Assembly (NCBI GenBank): GCA_002189035.1
Contig: CM007991.1
Coordinates: 4,774,001 to 4,838,000 of the forward strand
Reading direction: 5' to 3'
DNA: 64,000 nt
DNA from: Utricularia gibba
Taxonomy: Eukaryota > Streptophyta > Magnoliopsida > Lamiales > Lentibulariaceae
The notes under the pieces were generated by a model. It ran no database searches, was not told the DNA's origin, and saw only the letters and a program-made list of their open reading frames with translations. Positions 11,905-22,792 of the stretch are shown here, one piece after another. Made by a program: the position numbers and the translations under genes. Each line of letters starts with the position of its first letter. Position 1 is the stretch's first letter.

Positions 11905-12318
11905 TATAGTAAATGGAGGTGCAGTCACTTGGAAGAGTTCTAAGCAAGAAACGACTGCTGATTCAACAATGGAAGCAGAGTACATTGCCGCCAGCGATGC
12001 TGCAAAAGAAGCTGTTTGGATTAAGAAGTTTGTCAGCGATCTAGGAGTACTCCCAAATGTTGAGGATCCTATACTCCTATATTGCGATAAAAATGGGGCT
12101 ATTGCAAATGCTAAGGCACCTCGATCACATCAGAAATCCAAACAGGTGCTTCGACGCTATCATGTGATTAGAGAGGTCATTGGTAGAGGCGATGTCAGAA
12201 TTAAGAAAGTGGACACAAAGGAGAATGTAGCAGATCCAATTACAAAGATGCTTCCACAAAAGGTCCATGAGATACACATAAAGTCCATTGGTATAGGATA
12301 CATGATTTATTGGCTATA
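11905..12318 (+). pseudogene. copia L1 RNase H (3' end of polyprotein)
   Basis: An uninterrupted 165-codon frame (11822-12319) carries copia RNase H from N-G-G-A-V-T-W-K-S-S-K-Q-E-T onward. It continues with M-E-A-E-Y-I-A-A-S-D-A-A-K-E-A-V-W-I, then L-Y-C-D-K-N-G-A-I-A, then R-R-Y-H-V-I-R-E-V. It ends with N-V-A-D-P-I-T-K-M-L-P and a terminal Y-W-L. The first 25 or so residues are not copia-like, so the element begins at about 11905 and everything 5' of RNase H is missing. The stop codon is followed at once by the PPT and LTR, as in the Tork/Angela type. Confidence 0.85.
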
Positions 12319-12319
12319 G

Positions 12320-12333
12320 TACAAGTGGGAGAT
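12320..12333 (+). promoter_or_regulatory. copia L1 polypurine tract
   Basis: The sequence tacaagtgggagat lies directly before the LTR TGTTGG start and just after the polyprotein stop. This is the expected place for the plus-strand primer of reverse transcription. The same tract precedes LTR L2 at 17584-17597. Confidence 0.75.
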
Positions 12334-13726
12334 TGTTGGTGTATATGTTCTAGAGACAATCAATTCATTGGCAAATCTTATCCTTTAATGTTTACCTTGA
12401 ATTGTGATCAAGTTTACATCACTATTAAAATCCTCTACTTGATCTATGTGTTATAGAAATTATGATAAGATCATAATGTGAGATTCTTCAAGCACTTATA
12501 GTCAAGTTAAAAACTCCCTGGCTAGAGTATTTGTAAAATGAGGATATCACAAATACGGATAAGCTGGTACACATTGAGTTCCCTAAACTGTTTAGGCAAT
12601 GGTTCCCACAATTGATGTAATGAGATTACTAGAACCTATGTGTGGGTGTCGACTTGAGAATCGATTTATTGCACGACTCATCTTCGAGATGCTACTATGG
12701 GAAGCTAACCAAGTGTTAGTAGCAAGATCTCGAATATGACAGCCGTGCAAGTAAGCTTAGACTTGAGGTCAAGAAAGTTATCTTGATCTTAAGCTCACAT
12801 TTTTGCTCATTACTAATGGGAGTCTAACCATGGCTTGACTAGTATGGATGAGTACGGATGTGACTTCTTAAGGTTGGAGATAGTTGATTGATCAATAAAA
12901 GATTCATCACTCATGTTAGCGATGAGATCATATCTCAAGTAATTGCATCAAAGCCTAACATTAAGTCCTGGGCCCAGGGTAATGACACTCGAATTGTTTG
13001 AGTAGGTCATTGAGTGTTAGTGCTTAAATGCAATTATAAGTTCGATACATCAGAAAGACACACACCCATGTTCTGGTACCGAATGAGATATAAGTATGAT
13101 GAAAGATGTTCATTGCATGGTGGCTGGTCATGGAAAGACTCAATCAGTTCACCTGATTATTCTTTAATCTTGAGGATCATGATATGTTGCTAGACATCAC
13201 TCATGATCGATAATGATGGATTTGATTAATTATGATTTAATTAATAAATCTATTATTACGGCTTTGATTGAAGAAGCCTATAGGGTCACACACAATAGTG
13301 GAGTCAAAATAGAGAGTTATTTGATATGATTAATATTGATTAAACTCAAAATAAAAGATCTCATATAGATATGATTTGATATGTCACAAAATATCTATCG
13401 AAAAAAATTTAGATCTTGAGATCTGCTCCAAAGGTCTTCGTGCTATCTGAGATTGATCCATAAGGAGACATTTTTTCTACTAGCACCTGAAAAATTCGAC
13501 CACCATTCAAGAGCCTTGAGAAGGTTATCGATGGAGTGCTCCACGTGTGGATATTATAGGGGCCGTCTGCTATTGGCGGTTGGTGAACAACGGAGTCCTC
13601 TGAAAGGTATTTTTAGCATCCCTTTATCTGATGTATACCGTATTCCAAGATCTGCATTGGGAGTTTCTCAGAATTTTTAAAATTCCGCTGCTTTTGAGAC
13701 ATACGATGTCTACGAGAAACCAAACA
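12334..13726 (+). repeat. copia L1 3' LTR
   Basis: An LTR of about 1393 bp begins TGTTGGTGTATATG and ends CCAAACA, with short inverted ends (TGTTGG/CCAACA in copy L3). Copies are L2 (17598-18426, truncated) and L3 (20219-21659, opposite strand). Open frames inside it at 13453-13825 are LTR sequence and not genes. Confidence 0.85.
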
Positions 13727-13855
13727 TCCCCATCAATAACTCCTCTTAACACTAAAAATAATTTCCCAGCAGCACAAAATACGGATGAAAATCCTAAAAT
13801 AAACTATACTAAATCACTAAATTAGAAATTAAAATGCTGAAATTGAAAACCTAGC

Positions 13856-13875
13856 CATGGGTTGCCTCCCACAAG
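13856..13875 (-). other. Conserved post-integrase motif of gypsy G1
   Basis: The minus strand reads cttgtgggaggcaacccatg about 40 bases after the integrase stop. The 15-mer gggaggcaacccatg also occurs in the unrelated-strand element G3 at 38060-38074, at a similar place after its integrase. Its role is unknown. Confidence 0.6.
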
Positions 13876-13914
13876 CACGCTTGTTTATAGTCTTCGTCCC
13901 GACTTGTCGCGTGG

Positions 13915-15133
13915 TTACGTTTCTGGAATATCCATCAGCTTGGTCACCTCCAGATTTCCTGTGAACATGTTAGCAACATTTTCATAAAAAATTTTCAAGC
14001 GATGCCCATTTACCAAAAATCCTTTCTTTGAATCTTCATCAAATATCTCCACAGCACCATTTGGAAAAATTTCCTTCACAATAAAAGGCCCTATCCATCT
14101 TGATTTCAGCTTCCCAAGATGCAATTTCAATCTGGATTGGAATAATAAGACTTTCTGGCCAATCTCGAAATTCCTCCTAGAAATATGCGCGTCATGATAA
14201 CTCTTAGTCCATGCTTTGAATAATGTTGAGCTCTCATACGCATCATTTCTCAACTCCTCCAGTTCTGAAAGCTGAAGCTTCCTGTGACTTGCACTAAGGT
14301 TCTTATACAAGTTCAACTTCTTCACAGCCCACCAGGCCTTGTGCTCAAGAGCTGTTGGTAATCTACAAGTCTTCCCATAAACCAACCGAAATGGTGAGGT
14401 CCCAATCGGGGTCTTGTATGCTGTCCGTATAGCCCAAAGTGAATCCTTTAACCTCATGCTCCAGTCCTTCTTGCTTGGGTTCACAACTTTCTCTAGAATT
14501 TGCTTGATTTCCTTGTTTGAAACTTTAGTTTGCCCATTTTTTTGTGGATGGTACGTTGTAGAAGGCATGTACCAAACATTGAAATGCTTCAAAACACTCC
14601 TTAAGACCTGATTGTAAAAATGTGTTCCCCTATCACGAATCAAGGCCTTAGGAGTTCCATATCTCATGAAGATGTTGTTGCGTAAGAAATTAATCACAGT
14701 TTTTGCATCATTAGTGTGTGTAGGGACTGCCTCAATCCATTTGGACACATAATCAACCACAACCAAAATATAATTGTAACCTGCTGACGTAGGAAATGGT
14801 CCAATAAAATCTATACCCCATACATCAAATAATTCACATACAGGGATTCTTTGCTAGGGCATTTCATTTCGGTTTGATAAATTTCCTACTCTTTGGCATG
14901 GTTCACAACCCTTGCAAAAGGCATAACAATCTTTGAAAATATGTGGCCAAAAAATCCACAATCTAGAATTTTTCTTGCATGACAAGAATCAATTATTTTT
15001 GGAATTTTATTTTCATGAACGCACCTTCGAATGATGCCATCATTGCATCTCTTCCATAAATATGGATCATCCCATATGTAGTATTTGGTATCACTCTTCA
15101 CCTTGTTCTTCGCATGATAGTCCATTCCAGGTG
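13915..15133 (-). pseudogene. G1 integrase
   Basis: The N-terminal part (15130-14886) shows a decayed zinc-binding region with R-R-C-V-H and S-C-H-A. The core and C-terminal part form a 283-codon open frame (14766-13915). It contains [11 protein letters not shown], the second catalytic region I-R-D-R-G-T-H-F, and [11 protein letters not shown]. The last segment normally carries the catalytic glutamate (G-Q-x-E) but has lysine here. A C-terminal [14 protein letters not shown] and V-N-G-H-R-L-K complete the usual gypsy tail. The frame is long, but the E-to-K change and the broken N-terminus argue against activity. Confidence 0.85.
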
Positions 15134-15640
15134 GCATGATAGTCCATTCCAGCTAGGAACACTAGATGCTCAATTTTCACCAAAACATCCTCAACCAATC
15201 CTTTGGGAGAGATCACTCTCCTATCCGCTAACTCAATTTGCACACCCGATGCTTGCAAATTCGACATGACATTTATAGAAGCTTCCAGGTCTGTCATAGC
15301 TCTTCTGATGCACAAATCTCCTATTTTTCATGGTATAAAAAATGTACCCGGATCTTTACGCTTCTCGGGTAATTTCCATGTTAAAAGTGATGAGCAACTC
15401 TCACTCAATTTCACCTTGCCCATCTCTTTCAGCTTGGGTTTTGACATACATAGCTGCTTCAAATATTTAACACTCTTGGGCACAAGATCAATATACTCCA
15501 AAAGAGTTAAATTCAATTGAGTGTTTCCCAATGATTTCAACATTTTCTCCTTCTCGGTTTGCTCATCTTTCAGCTTCAGCCTTCCTGGAAAAGGAGGCTG
15601 GGTCACCTTCACCGTGATAGGTTATGGAAGTACTTTAACT
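15134..15640 (-). pseudogene. G1 protease region, truncated at RT deletion
   Basis: The upstream part (15612-15328) has the conserved spacer ending K-D-P-G-T-F-F-I-P that precedes Athila-type protease. The catalytic site at about 15290 reads T-D-L-E-A-S-I-N-V-M where the family has C-D-L-G-A-S-I-N-V-M, so the glycine is lost. The frame runs on to E-H-L-V-F and then jumps directly into integrase. RT and RNase H are missing, and a 19-bp direct repeat marks the join (15112-15152). Confidence 0.8.
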
Positions 15641-17165
15641 TCATCCTCACTTTGTACAACAACTTTGTACTCCTATGTTTCGTTCTCCTTAGTCTCAGGT
15701 TGGACTAATTCTTGTCTAGGCTTCTGTTTTCCACTCCTAAGTATCATGGCGCTGATGTTCGGTCCTTCACTGGAATTTGCGTGCGGCTTGGGTTGAGATG
15801 GTAGACTCCCTTTTTGTTTTAGGTCTCCAAGCTCTGCTACCAACTGACTCACTTGAACTTCCAAATTCCAGATTGCTTGTTGATTTTCAGCATGATTTTT
15901 AATTGATTGCGCCATGAAGGTCTTCAACATTTCTTCCAATGAATTTCCAGAATTCACTCCAGCATTTCCTTGATTTGGGGTTTGAAATGGCTGCTGGTTC
16001 TGTGGGTTTTGCCTTCGAAATGGAGGTACTTGATAAGATCTTTGCTCATGAAAATTCTGTTGCCCCATGGTTAAACTTTCTCCTTTATAAGAATTTTTGT
16101 TGTTGCTCCAACCAGAAAATTTGGATGATCCCTCCAACGTGGGTTGTAAGTATTTGAGTTAGGATCATTTTTCTTCCTCTGCTGGGGCTCCAAGTATCCC
16201 ATAGCCTTGACATGCTCTTCTTCAAATAAATCTGAACACTTGTCTGCAACATGCCCTGTTCTGTGACAATTTCCGCATGGCATGTTCTTAGCCTGGAATA
16301 AGAATAGCTCCTTCATCATTTTAGACATAGCAGCAACATTTTACGTGAGTTCATTCTCTGAAACCCTGGGCTTGCTCTCCACTTCATGCACTCTCTTGTT
16401 TGAGGCTTGCTTCCTGATAATATGTCTTGAATGCTCAGCCAACTCCTCAAGCAAGGAAAGAGCTTCGTTTGGTGTCTTCTTCCTTAAAAATCCTCCCGCT
16501 GCCGAATCTACCATGGCTCGACAAGTGCATAACAATCCATCATAGGAATACTTGACCAAGGCATTGGTGTGAGAACCATGGTGTGGGCAGGAGCCCAAAA
16601 GATGATTAACTCTCTCCCAATATTCGTGCAATGATTCTCTACTCATTTCCTTAACATCACTAATTTCTTTTCTAATTTCTTCAGCCTTGGAAGCTGGAAA
16701 ATATTTACTCAAAAACACCTTCTTCATTCTGGCCCAATCAGTTATGCTGTTTTGGCTCCTCCTTCCAAATTAAATTGGAAAGCTCTTAAACAAATTGAAT
16801 CTTCAATCATTCTAGCTCCCTTGAATGAGGTACATACTGCCGTCACATTATCTTGATGCTCATGGGAGTTTTCTCTAATTTTTCCAAAGAACTTGGGCTA
16901 AAAATTGATCATTGCTGGTTTCAACTAGTTTGCTCCATCCTTTGGAAATCTGATGCACAGACCCCTGTAAGTGTGATCAGTAGCATCTAATTCGTTCAAG
17001 GTCTTCTCAGGTTCAGCCATTCTAAAAATGCTATTGGTCTCGGGTAGGAGCAGCTTCGATTTGTTTGCCTTCCTCACTCTTACCCTGTTCTTGCTTATAG
17101 CTCTCACGATTTCTGGGTAAAAAGCAAGATAACCTGCACCAGAAAAATGTAAATGCATCAATTAA
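15641..17165 (-). pseudogene. G1 gag with CCHC zinc knuckle
   Basis: The pieces in order are an N-terminal segment (17161-16925) and a retrotransposon gag core (16727-16341). The core has the F-L-S-K-Y-F-P start and an S-L-H-E-Y-W-E-R-V-N-H-L-L-G-S-C-P-H-H-G block. Next comes a CCHC knuckle C-G-N-C-H-R-T-G-H-V-A-D-K-C near 16280-16240. The Q/N-rich tail (16137-15673) ends in I-L-R-S-G-K. Gag forms the virus-like particle and binds RNA. At least three frameshifts or stops break it. Confidence 0.85.
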
Positions 17166-17185
17166 AAACACTAAACAATTAGACA

Positions 17186-17210
17186 CCGCTCCCCGGCAAC
17201 AGCATCACTT
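17186..17210 (-). promoter_or_regulatory. G1 primer binding site region
   Basis: The minus strand reads tgatgctgttgccggggagc just inside the LTR end. It aligns with tggcgccgttgccggggag of G3, the PBS type typical of Athila/Tat-like elements, with mutated first bases. Confidence 0.6.
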
Positions 17211-17315
17211 TGATAAACAGAAATTTTAGCATATCGTTGCAATGAAAGCAAACTTCCAAATCAAATAAATTTATAGTCCCTAATCTACACAAAACACAAA
17301 TTTAGAAAAGGACTG
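17211..17315 (-). repeat. G1 5' LTR remnant
   Basis: About 105 bp match the first 105 bp of the 3' LTR copy at 9703. Shared words are the TGATAAA end, atatcgttgcaat and aatctacacaaaacacaaa. It is cut off at the junction with copia fragment L2, where a 20-bp tandem duplication occurs. Confidence 0.75.
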
Positions 17316-17597
17316 CACTCAAGAGCATTGGACTGCACTCAAGAGCATTCTTAAGTACTTAACAAGGACATAAGACATGTTCCTTATTTATGGTGGTCAA
17401 GATCTCGAAATGGGAGAATATGTTTCCAATCTCATTTGACTTGACGTCTCAATCAAGATACATATTCATCCAAAATGGAGGTGCAGTCACATAGAAAAGT
17501 TCTAAACAAGACTGCTCATTCACAATGGAACTAAGATGTCCATGGAGTCCATTGGTATAGGATATATGATTTATTGGCTATAGTACAAGTGGGAGAT
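17316..17597 (+). pseudogene. copia L2 RNase H remnant, internally deleted
   Basis: The plus strand shows T-A-L-K-S-I-x-K-Y-L-x-R-T then D-M-F-L-I-Y-G-G, the copia block before RNase H, and the N-G-G-A-V-T word. It then jumps to the final block near the polyprotein end and the PPT acaagtgggaga. Most of RNase H is deleted relative to L1. Confidence 0.7.
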
Positions 17598-18426
17598 TGT
17601 TGGTGTATGTGTTCTAGAGACAATCAATTCATTGACAAATCTTATCCTTTGATGTTTACCTTGAATTGTGATCAAATTTATATCACTGATAAAATCCTCT
17701 ACTTGATCTATGTGTTATAGAAATTATGATAAGATCATAATGTGAGATTCTTCAAGCACTTATAGTCAAGTTAAAAACTCCCTGGCTAGAGTATTTGTAA
17801 AATGAGGATATCACAAATACGGATAAGCTGGCACACATTAAGTTCCCTAAACTGTTTAGGCAATGGTTCCCACAATTGATGTAATGAGATTACTAGAACC
17901 TATGTGTGGGTGTCGACTTGAGAATCAATTTATTGCATGACTCATCTTCGAGATGCTACTATGGGAAGCGAACCAAGTGTTAGTAGCAAGATCTCGAATA
18001 TGACAGCCATGCAAGTAAGCTTAGACTTGAGGTCAACAAAGTTATCTTGATCTTAAGCTCACATTTTTGCTCATTACTAATGGGAGCCTAACCATGGCTT
18101 GCCTAGTATGGATGAGTAGGGATGTGACTCCTTAAGGTTGGAGATAGTTGATTGATCAATAAAGGATTCATCACTCATGTTAGCGATGAGATGATATCTC
18201 AAGTAATTGCATCAATAGTTGATTGACTCCAGTAAGTCCTAGGCCCAGGGTAATGACACTCGAATTGTTTGAGTACGTCATTGAGTGTTAGTGCTTGAAT
18301 GCAATTATAAGTTCGATACATCAGAAAGACACACACCCATGTTCTAGTATCGAATGAGATATAAGTATGATGAAAGCTGTTCATTGCATGGTGGCTGGTC
18401 ATGGAAAGGCTCAATCAGTTCACCTG
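17598..18426 (+). repeat. copia L2 LTR, truncated
   Basis: It matches L1 from TGTTGGTGTATGTG to the words aatcagttcacctg, then switches without transition to minus-strand gypsy G2 sequence at 18427. The 3' 560 bp of the LTR are missing. Confidence 0.85.
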
Positions 18427-20218
18427 CAATTCACCTGGTAACGGGAATTGAGAACATACCAGGATCCTTACATTTACGTGGCCTTCTCCTTTGAATGATA
18501 GCTGAAATGTTTTCAGTCAAAGGGATTACTTCTTGTTCCACCTTTGCTTTCTTTTTCGTATCACACAGGTCCTCCAGCAACTTGGCATACTTGGGGGCCT
18601 GTTCAATCATATTAAGAAGAGCAATAGAAACATTAACCTTCTTTATCATTTCCAAAAAAGTTTTCAATCCTTTCTTGTACTTGTTCCTTCTTCGAAGCCT
18701 CATCGGGAAGGGTGGTAGTATGACCAGTGGCTTGGTCTGAGGAATTTCGCTTGACTCCTTCTCTTGAACATCTTCGAGTGGCTTCAGAACATCATTGTTC
18801 TGCACTGGTTAGTCATCTTGATCCTCACCAATGATTTCTTCATCAACATCAGAATCACTGTCTATGACCTCCAACTCCTTTTCTTCCGACCTATCCACCT
18901 TGTTTGTGAACCATGGTTAAGGGTCTGGTAAGTCAGTTCCACTTCTCAGCGAGATGGCATTGATGTGCTCTGAATTCTACACTAGCTGTGATGGCAATCC
19001 TCCCCTTATTTCCAAGCAGTTCATTGTTTGCGCGAGCTGAGTAATCTAGCCTTGAATACTTGTGATTTGGCCCTTCATGTCCTTATGCTCAGCATGCATC
19101 TTGGAGGTGCTTTCAGCAAGTGATTTTACCATGGCCTCTAAACTATGATTCGGTTGGTACGGGACCATGTGTTATTCTAGAGGTCATGTTATCTACAATG
19201 GTTGAGGTGGTCCAGTGATAGTCTTCTTAGGAATACCAGGTGGGTTCCCTAATGATGGTGCTGGCTGTCTCCAGCGAACACTAGGATGGTCTCTTCGAGG
19301 CATCTGATAATTTCCATAGTTGTACGTCCCTCCTTGGTTCTTATAAAAAGCATTGATTTCTTCCATTGGCATTTCAGGAACTCTCGATCCAGAGTCAAAG
19401 TGAGATGGCAAAGCACTTGAGGTTCCTTGATAACCTTCCTTTTGTTGAAGCAAGGCTTGAAGACAAAACTTCAACGTGTCACTCATTGCTGCAAGTTGAG
19501 CCAATATTTCTGAGTTGTCCACTCCATAGACCACTTTTGCTGTTCCAATGTTTCCACTAGGTGATCTATGCGAGTTGTCATAACGATTGGCTGTGGAATA
19601 GGAATTAGCAACCATTTGTTCAATGAGTTTGTGGGCATCAACACTGTGATGGTTCGCTAATAATGATCTATTACAAGCGGCATCCATCTGTCCTCGGATC
19701 ATAGGAGTCAATCCTTCATAGAAGTGCTGCAAGATCTGGCCTTCAGTCAATCCATGCTGAGGGTAGGAGTTGCAGATTCGATTGAAACGATCATAGTACT
19801 CTTGCAAGTTTTCTCCTTCGCTCTGCATCATGGTTGTTAAGACTCTCCGTCCGGCTGAGCTCTTCCTAATGGTGCATTGCGATCCAAAAACCTTTGAACC
19901 ATCTGCTCCCAAGTTACGATAGATGAAGGTGGAAGACCATAGAGCCACTCCACACCTTGTTCAGTAAGACTGAAGGGAAATATTCTAAGTTTGACCTGAT
20001 TCTCCGTGGCTCCCTTGTTCAATAAGACGACGATAGGGGTCGTCATTTTTCCCTTCCATCAAACTTTAGAAGCATCTGGAATAAGTAAGGACGTAGCTTA
20101 TAGTCTTCTTCTGCATCAAAGATGACGCATAAGGGACGGTCTGAATGATTTGCAGTGATTTCTTCCTAGATGGTCCGTAGTGCTAGTCCACGATTAGCGG
20201 GAAGTAGTTGTTGGGTTT
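18427..20218 (-). pseudogene. Gypsy G2 gag and pre-protease region
   Basis: On the minus strand, gag begins near 20200 with a broken segment containing R-P-L-C-V-I-F and L-R-P-Y-L-F-Q. It continues through A-T-E-N-Q-V-K-L-R and L-Y-G-L-P-P-S-S-I to a long frame (19948-19193). That frame contains L-Q-E-Y-Y-D-R-F-N-R-I-C-N-S-Y and Q-M-D-A-A-C-N. The left part (18805-18431) has P-P-F-P-M-R-L-R-R-R-N-K, E-N-I-S-A-I-I-Q-R-R and ends in C-K-D-P-G-M-F-S-I-P before protease. It is the same family as G3. No CCHC knuckle is seen. Confidence 0.85.
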
Positions 20219-21659
20219 CTCTTAGACATCGTACGTCTCAAAAGTAGCGGAATTTTAAAATTTTGAGAAACCCCAAACGCAGATCTTGGAATACGGTATA
20301 CATCCGACGAAGGGATGTTCAAAGTATATTTCAGATGACTCCATTGTTCACCAACCGCCATTAGGAGACGACCTCTATGGTATCCACACGTGGAGCACTC
20401 CGTTGATAACCTTCTCAAGGCTCTTGAATGCTGGTCAAATTTCTTAGGTGCTAGTAGAGAAAAACGCCTCCTTGTGGATTAGTGTTAGAGAGCACGAAGT
20501 CCTTGGAGCAGATCTCAAGATCTAAATCTTTTTGATAGATATTTTGTGACATATCAAATCATATCTATATGAGATCTTTTATTTTGAGTTTAATCAATAT
20601 TAATCTCAAAATAATTCTTTATTTAATTTATCCACTTTACCAATTACATCTCATATAATTGTGTCATTCTATTTTATATCGATGAGTGACTCCACTATTG
20701 TGTGTGACCGTATAGGCTTCCTCAATCAAGGCCGTAATAATGGATTTATTAATTAAATCTTAATTAATCAAATCAATCATTATCGATAATGAGTGATGTC
20801 TAGCAACATATCATGATCCCCAAGATTAAAGAATAATCAGGTGAACTGATTGAGCCTTTCCATGACCAGCCACCATGCAGTGAACAGCTTTCATCATACT
20901 TATATCTCATTCGGTACCAAAACATGGGTGTGTGTCTTTCTGATATATCGAACTTATAATTGCATTCAAGCACTAACACTCAATGAACTACTCAAACAAT
21001 TCGAGTGTCATTACCCTAGGCGTAGGACTTACTGTTAGGCTTTGATGCAACTACTTGAGATATGATCTCATCGCTAACATGAGTGATGAATCCATTATTG
21101 ATCAATCAACTATCTCCAACCTTAAGGAGTCACATCCCTACTCATCCATACTAGGCAAGCCATGGTTAGGGTCCCATTAGTAATGAGCGAAAATGTGAGC
21201 TTAAGATCAAGATAACTTTCTTGACCTCAAGTCTAAGCTTACTTGCACGGCTTACATATTCGAGATCTTGCTACTGACACTTGGTTAGCTTCCCATAGTA
21301 GCATCTCGAAGATGAGTCATCCAGTGAATCGATTCTCTAATCGACACCCACACATAGGTTCTAGTAATCTCATTACGTCAATTGTGAGAGCCAATGCCTA
21401 AACAGTTTAGGGAACTCACTGTGTGCAAGCTTATCCGTATTTGTGATATCCTCATTTCACAAACACTCTAGCCAGGGAATTTTTAACTTGAACATAAATG
21501 CTTGAAGAATCTAACATTATGATCTCATCATAATTTCTATAGCACATAGATCAAGTTGAGGATTTTATCAATGATGTAAACTTGATCACAATTCAAGGTA
21601 AACATCAAAGGATAAGATTTGTCAATGAATTGATTATCTCTAGAACACATACACCAACA
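20219..21659 (-). repeat. copia L3, complete solo LTR
   Basis: A full LTR of 1441 bp is bounded by TGTTGG (plus-strand left end) and CCAACA (right end). It is in reverse orientation to L1 and L2. Flanking 5-mers are gtagt (20214-20218) and gtact (21660-21664), a near-match that could be a decayed target duplication. G2 gag lies on the left and G2 LTR on the right, with G2 leader sequence between them missing. No copia coding sequence is attached. Confidence 0.75.
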
Positions 21660-22650
21660 GTACTTGATTGTGTGCCAAAGAATTGATTCGATAAGGTTTG
21701 GAATGCTGTCCAGCTATGTTAGTTGCGTCTTCACTCATCTCTGGTCTTCTCGAGTATTCGGTTATAGGAGTAAGGAATTGCCTACCCTCCCTTACACTCT
21801 CTTGCAAGAAGGCATGGAAATAGCCCAATGTTGCTCTTCCTTGGACGTATGTGAGAATAAGTGGTCCTGCCAGCGTACCCTCACAGCCGAATTGCGCGCG
21901 TGTGGTCGAGTGTTGCCAATGACCCAATGAGTCCAAATACGAGGTCACTACCTGTCCATTGATCCTGAGGTACGGCCATAGAGAAAACATAGTTTTACTC
22001 CTGCCAAAAGGGCGTGAGTTGGTGCTCTCCACCTTGCTCCTCTCCAAAACTCGTGGAAATTGATCAGCTAACCATGAATCTTGAATAAGGGGATTGTTAC
22101 AGAAAGATTGCAACATAGTCGTGTGAAGACATATGAAATCCGTTCGGATTCAAAGAAGAGATGAGGATAAGCTAACGAAACATAGATCTGGAGGTGTTCC
22201 AACCCAGAAACGAAAGTTTCTAACCCTGAACGGCCATACAAACTAAAGAAAACGAAACAAGGTTCTAGAGAGAAGCTAGAGGAAAATCCTCTACAGAGAG
22301 AAACAAAAAGGGAAAACTAAACTAACTACTGCTTGTCTCACGTTTGAACAGAACTGAACTTTAATGAGAGTCTGAGATTTCGTGTTCCTGTGGTTCTGCT
22401 GAACTTGGGATGACTTGCAAGCAACGTCTGCTCTGACACTGGAACGCTAATAATGTTGCTTGTCAGAGACTCCCGTGTTCCGCACGTCAAGGCTCATGAT
22501 TAGGCATCTGCAGTCTTTCGAAAATCAAGGGAATGTCAGCTCGGGAAGATTCAATTTGTCGCCATCTGAAACCTTTTTTCTCTCACTTCCTGCCACGTGT
22601 GCACCTCTAGAAAAACTCAATTAAAACTAACAAAATTATTAGATAAAACA
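21660..22650 (-). repeat. Gypsy G2 LTR (partial)
   Basis: The reverse complement aligns with the G3 5' LTR (32100-32560). Shared words include gagtgtaagggag, aatctttctgtaac, cctcgtat/cctcgga and the Cctataacc block. Further right, a GC-richer leader-like segment with tttctctctgtagagg probably belongs to the same LTR. The right boundary (about 22650) is uncertain. The open frame at 21640-22116 is not considered a gene. Confidence 0.6.
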
Positions 22651-22792
22651 CAAGATTTAGGATAATTACCCTAAACTAGATAAAAACCTAAATCTCATAT
22701 TATAGATTTCTAATTACACACTTTTAATCATATTTAGACATAAAAACAACTTAAGAAATAATAAGAAAATGACAATTATCATATATATAGAT

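Larger units (their letters stand above)
9703..17315 (-). mobile_element. Ty3/gypsy element G1, RT-deleted and nested with copia L1
   Basis: On the minus strand, right to left, the order is 5' LTR remnant (17211-17315), PBS region, gag with zinc knuckle, protease, integrase, post-pol non-coding sequence and 3' LTR (9703-11120). RT and RNase H are absent. The post-pol part is interrupted by copia L1 (11905-13726). The LTR end and PBS with the word gttgccggggagc resemble Athila/Tat-type gypsy elements. It is not autonomous. Confidence 0.75.

Noticed and set aside
13453-13825. Two overlapping open frames after copia L1
   Set aside because: They lie in the L1 LTR and its junction with G1, and the same sequence recurs in reverse in L3 as non-coding LTR.
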